Positions 1 through 5,439 of a stretch of 17,917 nucleotides of DNA are shown here, one piece after another. The notes under the pieces were generated by a model. It searched no databases. It saw only the letters and a list, made by a program, of their open reading frames with translations, and was not told the DNA's origin. The stretch covers positions 1 to 17,917 of the forward strand of contig CAKUGA010000026.1 in NCBI GenBank assembly GCA_934654515.1. Direction: 5' to 3'. Position 1 is the stretch's first letter. Each line of letters begins with the position of its first letter. The translations under genes and the position numbers were made by a program. Source of the stretch: an uncultured Collinsella sp. (GTDB taxonomy: Bacteria > Actinomycetota > Coriobacteriia > Coriobacteriales > Coriobacteriaceae).

Positions 1-1
1 T

Positions 2-75
2 GCGGGCGTAGTTCAATGGTAGAACCCCAGCCTTCCAAGCTGATGACGCGGGTTCGATTCCCGTCGCCCGCTCCA
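2..75 (+). tRNA. tRNA-Gly (anticodon UCC)
   Basis: A complete cloverleaf can be drawn. The acceptor arm pairs GCGGGCG (2-8) with CGCCCGC (65-71), the discriminator is T72, and CCA is encoded at 73-75. The D arm is GTTC/GAAC (11-14, 22-25). The anticodon loop CTTCCAA (32-38) has anticodon TCC at 34-36, reading GGA and probably other Gly codons. The T loop TTCGATT is at 53-59. The anticodon stem CCAGC/GCTGA has a C27-A43 mismatch at its outermost pair, where family members usually have C-G. This may be tolerated or may mark a weakened copy. A terminator follows within 13 bases, so it appears to be the last or only tRNA of its transcript. Confidence 0.95.
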
Positions 76-87
76 TAAGATAGACCA

Positions 88-122
88 ACGGCCTTGGCTC
101 CTTTCGGAACCAGGGCCGTTTT
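88..122 (+). terminator. Intrinsic terminator after tRNA-Gly
   Basis: A 14-position stem, 88-101 pairing with 106-119, closes a four-base loop and is followed by TTTT (119-122). It has one C-A mismatch (98/109) and one wobble pair. It sits 13 bases after the tRNA CCA and ends that transcript. The stem is nearly symmetrical and could also act on minus-strand transcription. Confidence 0.85.
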
Positions 123-130
123 CGTATGAG

Positions 131-157
131 TGCCGGGTGACGGGAATCGAACCCGGC
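131..157 (-). repeat. Inverted remnant of a tRNA T arm and 3' end
   Basis: Read on the minus strand, this contains CGGGTTCGATTCCCGTC, the same T-arm sequence as the plus-strand tRNA-Gly. A decayed acceptor-like end follows, without CCA. On the plus strand it also folds as a hairpin, GCCGGGT (132-138) with ACCCGGC (151-157). No matching 5' half is visible on the minus strand, so this is a fragment and not a functional tRNA. Confidence 0.6.
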
Positions 158-172
158 AGGGTGCGGAGCTGA

Positions 173-254
173 GAAAATGCGTGAGCATTTTCCAGCGCAG
201 CACGCAAGGGCCGAAGGCCCGCAGCGAAACAAGGATTTGCGAAGCAAATCCTTG
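173..254. other. Cluster of three compact hairpins
   Basis: Three perfect hairpins lie in 82 bases. The first is GAAAATGC/GCATTTTC (173-180 and 185-192) with a GTGA loop. The second is GGGCC/GGCCC (208-212 and 216-220) with a GAA loop. The third is an 11-bp stem, 230-240 with 244-254, also with a GAA loop. None is followed by a T-run, so they are not ordinary terminators. They lie between the two copies of the tRNA 3'-end repeat. Function is unknown; a structured RNA or a small palindromic repeat element is possible. Confidence 0.65.
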
Positions 255-257
255 GAC

Positions 258-376
258 TTCCCGTCGCCCGCTCCACAAGATAGCTTAACGGCCCTGATTC
301 CCTTTGGGATCAGGGCCGTTTTCATATGCGTGCCGGGTGACGGGAATCAAGCCTGTTGGGTGCGGAATTAAGAAAT
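258..376 (+). repeat. tRNA 3'-end/terminator repeat, copy 2
   Basis: This is the second copy of the unit at 58-176, exactly 200 bases downstream. It begins with the last 18 bases of tRNA-Gly including CCA (258-275), but the 5' part of a tRNA is missing. In its place, upstream of 258, lies a run of hairpins. It could be a remnant of tandem tRNA genes, or an att-like duplication left by integration at a tRNA 3' end. The sequence alone does not decide between these. Confidence 0.8.
288..322 (+). terminator. Intrinsic terminator, second copy
   Basis: A fully paired 14-bp stem (288-301 with 306-319, one G-T wobble), four-base loop and TTTT (319-322). It is homologous to the terminator at 88-122. 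Pair G97-C110 there has become A297-T310 here, a compensatory double change that supports selection on the hairpin. No intact gene directly precedes this copy. Confidence 0.8.
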
Positions 377-708
377 ACGGACTGGTTTTGACTTATAGGA
401 TGGCCGATTTTGGCGCGTTTTCCAGTTGCGCATTCTGCTCACCAACAAAAATCGAGTTGTGCGGTCACATGGAAGCCTTTTCATGATTAAGGATGCCGGC
501 TTAGGATCACCTGCTTCTATTTTGGTGTTTGATTTTGTGAAGTTGCTGTGCAAGTAGACATATAAAAGCCCAAAGTGGGACATAAGCGCTCAAGTTGTTA
601 CGGTGTATTCCACTTGGGATTTGCCGAATGGACCGCACAACTCGAAAAATGTTGGTGACGGTTCGACAAGGATGGCGAATGTAGCAAAGGGACTGTCCCT
701 CCGTCGCA
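377..708. other. Gene-poor, more AT-rich spacer
   Basis: No reading frame here has both a credible ribosome-binding site and a recognisable product. The sequence is visibly richer in A and T than the operon downstream. An imperfect inverted repeat (CCCAAAGTGG near 569-578 and CCACTTGGG at 610-618) and a short hairpin at 688-700 are the only structures seen. It may be decayed or transferred DNA beside the tRNA locus. Confidence 0.5.
683..700 (-). terminator. Weak hairpin after the toxin gene
   Basis: On the minus strand, AGGGA-CAG-TCCCT followed by TTTGC lies 8 bases after the toxin stop codon. The stem has only 5 bp and the T-run three bases, so terminator activity is doubtful. Its position at the end of the toxin-antitoxin unit is suggestive. 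Confidence 0.3.
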
Positions 709-1185
709 TTAGTGGCGGGATTGGTGGCGGAGCTTGTCGATGGTGGCGTCGGTGCTGCGGCTGCGGGCGTCGGTGGCGCGTTCGCGGGCTTCGGCTGCGT
801 TGATGCGTTTGCGACGGTAATCGATCATGCCTTGGATGATGGGCTTGCCAAAGCTCACGACGTCGTCGTTGTAGATGGCGGTGCGGGCTGCGAGCAGGCA
901 GTCGCTAAAGTCCATATGCGTCCTGCCAAACAGCTTGATGGCAAAGGCGATGACGGTGGGCTCGTCGACCATGACGTCGTCGAGCAACCTGGTCAGCGCC
1001 GCCGCGATTTTGGGGCGGGGGACCTTGTAGACATCGCGCAGCGTGACGGCGACACGGGTGATGATCTCGGGGTAGACGCGGGTGGTGCGCGTGGCGATAA
1101 CCTTGGCGGCGCGCGGCGACAGGACCTCGTCGTCGTTAAGCAGGTAGCGTAGGATAACGGTCTCGTCGATGATGGTGCTACTCAT
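709..1185 (-). CDS. PIN-domain toxin of a type II toxin-antitoxin pair
   Basis: 158 aa. The protein resembles VapC-like PIN ribonucleases, which cleave RNA with metal ions held by acidic residues. The N terminus reads IIDETVILRYLLND, the family's first strand with the leading acid D7. E40 (VYPEI) fits the second acid, and DFSDCLLAAR near residues 92-101 is the typical acidic block (D92, D95). At the fourth acidic position, where many relatives have an FD motif, this protein has FG (G113), so activity may be altered. Residues 122-158 form a highly charged Arg/Asp/Glu tail beyond the usual domain. The start codon overlaps the end of the antitoxin gene by 8 bases (ATGAGTAG), implying coupled translation. 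Family and toxin role follow from motifs and context; the RNA target is unknown. Confidence 0.82.
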   Translation of the reverse strand: MSSTIIDETVILRYLLNDDEVLSPRAAKVIATRTTRVYPEIITRVAVTLRDVYKVPRPKIAAALTRLLDDVMVDEPTVIAFAIKLFGRTHMDFSDCLLAARTAIYNDDVVSFGKPIIQGMIDYRRKRINAAEARERATDARSRSTDATIDKLRHQSRH

Positions 1186-1501
1186 GGATGTCTACTTCCT
1201 CGGGACCCAAGATCGAATCGTCGCTTTCTGCGGCGAGATATTCAATCCAGGCGTTGCGTTCCTCGGACCGGCGATTGGGGTCCCCGTAAGCCTTAAGCAC
1301 TCCGTAGGCAGCCGTGCCATCCTTTGAGCGCACGGCGATCGGCTGAAAAGGCAGTTTGCGCATGAGGATGCTCTGCGAAACAAAAAGGCGAACGGCCTCG
1401 GCAAGCGATGTACCCATGGCGTCGTAGAGACGCTCGGCATGCTGTTTGTCCTCTTCGCGAATGCGCACCTGTAGGATGGCTCGTTTTTGAGTCGATGACA
1501 T
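1178..1501 (-). CDS. RelB/DinJ-family antitoxin
   Basis: 107 aa. Residues about 7-55 fit the ribbon-helix-helix fold of RelB/DinJ antitoxins: a strand (AILQVRIRE), a helix (DKQHAERLYDAMG), a second helix (SLAEAVRLFVSQSI), then the family-typical LPFQP. The N-terminal part should bind operator DNA as a dimer, while the acidic C-terminal half should wrap and block the toxin. The ATG is preceded by TAAGGGGG (1508-1515 on the minus strand). It is the first gene of a two-gene unit and overlaps the PIN toxin. DinJ-type antitoxins most often pair with RelE/YafQ-fold toxins, so the PIN partner is the less usual combination. It is probably autoregulated through the inverted repeat just upstream. Confidence 0.85.
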   Translation of the reverse strand: MSSTQKRAILQVRIREEDKQHAERLYDAMGTSLAEAVRLFVSQSILMRKLPFQPIAVRSKDGTAAYGVLKAYGDPNRRSEERNAWIEYLAAESDDSILGPEEVDIHE

Positions 1502-1533
1502 CGCTAGCCCCCTTATCTAGTGCAACACGGATG

Positions 1534-1562
1534 GTCAAATTCGCCCTGTGCTTTCATTTGAC
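1534..1562. promoter_or_regulatory. Inverted repeat, possible antitoxin operator
   Basis: GTCAAAT (1534-1540) and ATTTGAC (1556-1562) form a perfect 7-bp inverted repeat separated by 15 bases. One arm sits right next to the proposed -10 box of the antitoxin promoter. RelB-type antitoxins usually bind palindromes at such a position. The assignment is inferred from location only. Confidence 0.4.
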
Positions 1563-1565
1563 TAT

Positions 1566-1593
1566 CTTATATCCACCACTTTATTTCACTCAA
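1566..1593 (-). promoter_or_regulatory. Putative sigma-70 promoter of the toxin-antitoxin unit
   Basis: On the minus strand, TTGAGT (-35, 1588-1593) and TATAAG (-10, 1566-1571) are separated by 16 bases. Transcription would begin around 1555-1560, leaving a 5' leader of about 55-60 bases before the antitoxin ATG. Both boxes are close to consensus, but there is no experimental support. Confidence 0.5.
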
Positions 1594-1659
1594 GTTAATG
1601 AGTGTAAACATAACTACAAGCGTAGTACATCCTCAAAAGGAGCGCGCGAAAATCTCGTA

Positions 1660-1680
1660 AGTGTACGCGTGTAATACACT
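1660..1680. promoter_or_regulatory. Nested palindromes with GTGTA/TACAC half-sites
   Basis: AGTGTA (1660-1665) and TACACT (1675-1680) form an inverted repeat. Inside it is a perfect 11-base palindrome, GTGTA-A-TACAC (1669-1679). Further GTGTA or TACAC copies occur at 1602-1606 and 1731-1735. The cluster lies in the divergent region between the toxin-antitoxin unit and the FHL operon and looks like a regulator-binding array. The regulator is not identified. Confidence 0.45.
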
Positions 1681-1724
1681 CGCCTTTATAGCCCACCGAG
1701 AATAATCCCGACCTGCCAAAACCA

Positions 1725-1746
1725 CTGCAATACACCCGTATTGCAG
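1725..1746. promoter_or_regulatory. Perfect 9-bp inverted repeat upstream of the FHL operon
   Basis: CTGCAATAC (1725-1733), a 4-base spacer ACCC, then GTATTGCAG (1738-1746). The symmetry is perfect and there is no T-run after it, which favours a protein operator over a terminator. It lies about 180 bases upstream of the first FHL gene. No convincing sigma-54 (GG-N10-GC) element or strong sigma-70 promoter was found between it and the gene, so the transcription start remains unplaced. Confidence 0.5.
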
Positions 1747-1925
1747 GGCCTATGCTCAAGTTTACCCCCTGCAACTGCGTATATTCAACTTGTATACCGT
1801 TGGAGAAATTCTACCGAGTGCCTGTTTCGCCGCATGCATTCGATACGCCGATGCCAGGCCACGGGCGGCTTGGGACAATGTCGACAGGGTCTCTCCGGCA
1901 TGGGATTCAGGAGGGAGTGAACAAC

Positions 1926-2444
1926 ATGGGCAATAAACGAGTCGTAGCCGATTCCTCGCGCTGCATTGGGTGCCAAACCTGTATGGCGGCGTGCATCGAG
2001 GCACACGACATCCCCGGCAACATCGCCGCGCCTCGCCTGCGCGTGACGCGTACGTACGAGATCTCCGCACCGGTGGCTTGCCATCACTGCGAGGACGCCC
2101 CGTGCGCCAAGGCCTGCCCCACGGGTGCCTTGTTCTTTGATCCAAAGAACCATCGCATCGGCGTTAACGAGGACAACTGTATCGGTTGCAAGAGCTGCGT
2201 CATGGCCTGCCCCTTTGGCGCCGTGAGCGTGGCGACCACGCAGGTCCCCGTCTTGATGGGCGACGTGCGCGTGGGTTCGCAGACCAAGAGCTTCGTGCTC
2301 AAGTGCGACCTGTGCGTGGACCGTCCCGGCGGTCCGGCGTGTGCCGAGGCGTGCCCGACCAAGGGCCTCACCCTGGTAGACGAGGAGCGCCTGGCGGAAC
2401 TGACCGCCGAGCGTGCCCGCGCCACCATCGAAAACGAGGCGTAG
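1926..2444 (+). CDS. hydN: HydN/HycB-like four-cluster ferredoxin
   Basis: 172 aa. It is an electron-transfer protein with four [4Fe-4S] sites, with cysteines at 13/16/19/23, 52/55/60/64, 85/88/91/95 and 127/130/139/143. The C-terminal part (CDLC, GGPACAEACPT, then an Asp/Glu/Arg helix) resembles E. coli HydN, and the length matches (175 aa) better than HycB (about 203 aa). It probably carries electrons to or from the formate dehydrogenase encoded 76 bases downstream, or assists its assembly as proposed for HydN. The start at 1926 is chosen because AGGAGGG (1909-1915) lies 10 bases upstream. An in-frame extension to 1752 lacks such a site and does not resemble the family. It is the first gene of the FHL operon. 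Separating HydN from HycB by eye is not certain. Confidence 0.85.
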   Translation: MGNKRVVADSSRCIGCQTCMAACIEAHDIPGNIAAPRLRVTRTYEISAPVACHHCEDAPCAKACPTGALFFDPKNHRIGVNEDNCIGCKSCVMACPFGAVSVATTQVPVLMGDVRVGSQTKSFVLKCDLCVDRPGGPACAEACPTKGLTLVDEERLAELTAERARATIENEA

Positions 2445-2520
2445 GCGGGCGGCCATATAAGCCCAACGATTGTCAAACAAGTACCGAATAATCGGTAGCG
2501 CAGAAAGGAAGGAGGGTGTC

Positions 2521-4743
2521 ATGGAGAAGCATAAAGTGATCTGCCCGTACTGCGGCGCCGGTTGCCAGTTTAACCTCCTGGTCCAAAACGGCCAGGTCGT
2601 GGGTACCGAACCGCTCAACGGCATCACCAATCAGGGCGAGCTGTGCCTTAAGGGCATGAGCGGCTACGACTTCATCAACGACACCAAGATCTTGACTCCT
2701 CGCGTGCTGCACCCGATGATCCGCCGCACTAAGGGCGCGGATCTTGAGCGTGTAAGCTGGGACGAGGCACTGGATTTCACCGCATCTAAGATGCAGGCCA
2801 TAATTGACGAATATGGTCCTAACGCTGTCATGACCACCGGCTCTTCGCGAGGCGGCGGCAATGAGGCGAACTACGTCATGCAGAAGTTTACGCGTGCGTG
2901 CATCGGCACCCACAGCGTAGACAACTGCGCCCGTACTTGACACGGCCCTACTGTCCTCGGTCTGATGGACACGGTTGGTTCAGGTTGCATGTCATGCTCC
3001 ATCCCCGGTATGGAGGATGCGGGCTGCATTTTCCTCTTCGGCTATAACCCTGCCGATTCGCACCCCATCGTCGCAAGGCGTATCGTGCGAGCCAAAGAAA
3101 AGGGTTGCAAGATCATCGTCGCCGACCCGCGCCATATCGAAACCGCGCGTATCGCCGATCTCTACCTTCCGATCAAGAACGGTTGCAACGTCGCGTTCCT
3201 CAACGCCTTTGCCAACTGTCTGGTCAACGATGGCCTCTACGACAAGGAATTCGTCGCCGAGCACACGAACGGCTTTGACGAGTGGTGGGAGACCATCAAG
3301 AACTACACTCCCGAATCCGTACAGGACATCACGGGTGTCGAGCCCGCGTTGATCCACCAAGCTGCCGAGATGTACGCCACGGCGAAGCCCTCTGCCATCA
3401 TTGGCTGGGGTATGGGCGTATGCCAGCAGAAGCAGAACCTGAAGACGGTGCATACCATCGCCTCCATCGCCTGCGTTGCCGGCCAGATCGGCAAACCCAA
3501 CTCCGGTCTCGCGCCCGTGCGTGGCCAGAACAACGTCCAGGGCTCCTGCGATATGGGCATGCTGCCCAACCTGTACCCTGGCTACCAGAAAGTCACCGAC
3601 CCCGCCGCTCGCGCCAAGTTTGCCAAGGCTTGGGGCGTGCCCGAGGAAAAGCTCCCCTTGGAGGAGGGCTACAAGCTCACCGACCTGGGTCACCTGGTCG
3701 ACGAGGGCAAGGTGCACTGCTTCTACAACTACGGCGAGGACCCGGTTCAGACCGAGCCCGATTCGGCCGGTATGCGCAAGACGCTCTCCGAGCTGGACCT
3801 GTTCATCTGCCAGGACATCTTTATGACGCAGACGACCATGCTCGCCGACGTCATCCTGCCTGCCACCTCTTGGGGCGAGCACGAGGGTGTCTTTACCGCA
3901 TCCGACCGTAGCTTCCAGCACTTTGACGCGGCTGTTCCGCCCAAGGGCGAGTGCCGTCACGACTGGGAGATCTTCGCGGACCTGTCCACGCGCATGGGCT
4001 ATCCCATGCACTACGACAACACCGAGCAGATCTGGAACGAGTGCATTAGCCTGTGCCCCAACTTTGTGGGCGCGACCTACGAGAAGATGGCTCCCGAGGG
4101 CGGTTACGCCCAGTGGCCGGTCAAGAGCACTGATGTGAACGACCACGGCACGGCCGACATGTTCGCTGGTGGCAAGTTCACCACCAAGGACGGCCGCGCC
4201 AACCTGATGGCGCACGACTGGGAGGCGCCCTCCGAGCTTCCCGACGATGAGTACCCTCTCATCCTGTGCACCGTCCGCGAGGTCGGCCACTACAGCTGCC
4301 GCTCGATGACCGGCAACTGCAAGACGCTGGCGCTGCTTGCCGACGAGCCCGGCTTTGTCCGCATGAATCCCGCGGACGCCCAGGCGCGCGGCATCAAGAA
4401 CGGCGACATCGTCTCGATTCACAGCCGCCGCGGCCAGGTATACAGCCGCGCCGACGTGAGCGACCGTATCAACAAGGGCACGGTCTATATGACCTACCAG
4501 TGGTGGATCGGCAAGTGCAACGAGCTGACCATGCACAAGGTCGACCCGGTCTCGCACACGCCCGAGGACAAGTTCTCCGCCTGCCAGGTCGACGCCATCG
4601 CCGACCAGGTTTGGGCCGAGGGCGAAGTCGAGCGTCAGTACGCCGAGCTCAAGCAGGCTCTGGTGGACGCCGCAGCTCCCCAGGACGTTGAGCCCGGCGC
4701 CGCCAAGTTCGACGACGAGACGCACGTGAATCAAATCGTGTAG
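2521..4743 (+). CDS. fdhF: Formate dehydrogenase H, selenocysteine-containing (UGA codon 140)
   Basis: 740 aa when the in-frame TGA at 2938-2940 is read as selenocysteine. It oxidises formate to CO2 at a molybdenum (or tungsten) bis-pterin centre and feeds electrons to the hydrogenase. The [4Fe-4S] ligands are C8, C11, C15 and C42, followed by K44, numbered as in E. coli FdhF. Sec140 lies in CART-U-HGPTV with His141 next to it, again at the E. coli position. R334 in RGQNNVQGS aligns with the E. coli active-site arginine. The HYSCRSMTGNC and MTYQWWIGKCNEL blocks are also conserved. The C terminus runs about 25 residues beyond E. coli FdhF (715 aa). ATG 2521 follows AAGGAGG at 2508. A simple ORF caller would split this gene at the TGA. 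Confidence 0.97.
2938..2975 (+). promoter_or_regulatory. SECIS element for selenocysteine insertion
   Basis: Just after the UGA codon, TGTCCTC (2952-2958) pairs with GA-T-GGACA (2964-2971), with one bulged T. The apical loop is GGTCT (2959-2963), matching the GGUCU loop of the E. coli fdhF SECIS that SelB recognises. The bases TGACACGGCCC after and including UGA are also identical to E. coli. Distance and geometry fit a bacterial SECIS, which lies inside the reading frame. Confidence 0.88.
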
Positions 4744-4764
4744 TCCCGTTCTCGTTGGCTTTTT

Positions 4765-4807
4765 GGGCCGGGCGTCCCGTACGTTCGGGAGCCCGGCCCG
4801 TTATTTT
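4765..4807 (+). terminator. Terminator-like hairpin between fdhF and hyfA
   Basis: GGGCCGGGC (4765-4773) pairs with GCCCGGCCC (4791-4799), with an inner CCCG/CGGG stem (4776-4779 and 4786-4789). The T-rich stretch GTTATTTT follows (4800-4807). It stands alone between the fdhF stop and the hyfA ribosome-binding site. It may partly terminate transcription and so set the ratio of hydN-fdhF to hyf transcripts, or protect the upstream mRNA end. A separate promoter for hyfA was not found. Confidence 0.7.
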
Positions 4808-4821
4808 GAAAGGAAGTGGGG

Positions 4822-5439
4822 ATGAACCGCTTCATCGACATCAACCCGGAGAGGTGCATCGGCTGCGGAACATGCCAGTCCGCCTGTGCCGACGCCCACC
4901 GGATGCAGGGTCTTCAGGATACGCCGCGCCTAGCGCTCGTGAAGACCGGCGGTATTTCGGCCGCCCTTGCCTGCCACCATTGCGAGGGTGCCCCCTGCGC
5001 CGAGGTTTGCCCGGTGAATGCCATCGAGCACGATGGCGATCGCATCCACGTCAAGGAGCAGGAGTGCATCGGGTGCAGGCTGTGCGCCATCGCGTGCCCC
5101 TTCGGAGCCATCCATCCCGATGGCACGTCTATCGCCGGTGTCGCAGGCATGTGCGACCCGACGCCTTCGTATCCTAAGTCCCTGAGCAGCCTGCTTACGT
5201 GGGCTCCTGGCCAGTACACCTGCGCTGTGAAGTGCGACCTGTGCGCCTTCGATCCGGACGGCCCGCATTGCGTGGCGGCGTGCCCCACCAAGGCGCTGAC
5301 CGTCATGGGCGGCGCGGCCGATCGCGAGCTCGACGAGGCCAAGCGCCTGCGCTCGATCGAAAACGGTCCGGCCGTCGACGTTACCGCTGTGGCCCAGGGC
5401 CTGTCCGAGAAAGCAGAAGGGAGCGTAAACAATGGATAG
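4822..5439 (+). CDS. hyfA: Hydrogenase-4 component A, four-cluster ferredoxin
   Basis: 205 aa, the same length as E. coli HyfA, with the opening MNRF and the block LQDTPRLALVKT matching it closely. It has four [4Fe-4S] motifs, with cysteines at 12/15/18/22, 51/54/59/63, 82/85/88/92 and 138/141/150/154. It should link formate dehydrogenase H to the hydrogenase arm at the cytoplasmic face of the membrane. ATG 4822 is used because AGGAAG (4811-4816) lies at a suitable distance; the in-frame GTG at 4816 overlaps that site. The last codons overlap the hyfB start by 8 bases. It is the second HycB/HydN-type ferredoxin in the operon. It keeps the longer insert before the last cluster that the first lacks. 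Confidence 0.93.
   Translation: MNRFIDINPERCIGCGTCQSACADAHRMQGLQDTPRLALVKTGGISAALACHHCEGAPCAEVCPVNAIEHDGDRIHVKEQECIGCRLCAIACPFGAIHPDGTSIAGVAGMCDPTPSYPKSLSSLLTWAPGQYTCAVKCDLCAFDPDGPHCVAACPTKALTVMGGAADRELDEAKRLRSIENGPAVDVTAVAQGLSEKAEGSVNNG

Larger units (their letters stand above)
58..176 (+). repeat. tRNA 3'-end/terminator repeat, copy 1
   Basis: This holds the last 18 bases of tRNA-Gly (58-75), the terminator (88-122) and the flank that follows. The same arrangement recurs at a constant offset of 200 bases. The 18 tRNA bases are identical in both copies. Identity then continues with scattered substitutions through the terminator, the block TGCCGGGTGACGGGAATC (131-148), and more weakly to about 176. 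Confidence 0.85.

Noticed and set aside
13..276. 87-aa minus-strand reading frame across the tRNA
   Set aside because: It is antisense to tRNA-Gly and its terminator. Its end (RRESNPRHQLG-like) is the well-known false protein produced by translating the reverse of a tRNA gene.
368..583. 71-aa minus-strand reading frame in the AT-rich spacer
   Set aside because: It has no ribosome-binding site worth the name and no recognisable composition or domain. It overlaps the end of the tRNA-derived repeat.
712..1152. 146-aa plus-strand reading frame
   Set aside because: It lies opposite the PIN toxin and is a low-complexity Gly/Val/Asp product without a convincing start site.
1752..1925. 58-residue N-terminal extension of the first ferredoxin
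   Set aside because: There is no good ribosome-binding site and no family resemblance, and the stretch overlaps the regulatory leader. AGGAGGG sits directly before the ATG at 1926.
1594..1925. FhlA/sigma-54-type promoter upstream of the FHL operon
   Set aside because: I looked for a GG-N10-GC element (TGGC...TTGC type) on the plus strand and did not find a convincing match.
2521..2940. fdhF as a pseudogene or two separate genes split by a stop codon
   Set aside because: The TGA is at the known selenocysteine position, is followed by a SECIS-like hairpin, and the frame continues with full similarity on the other side.
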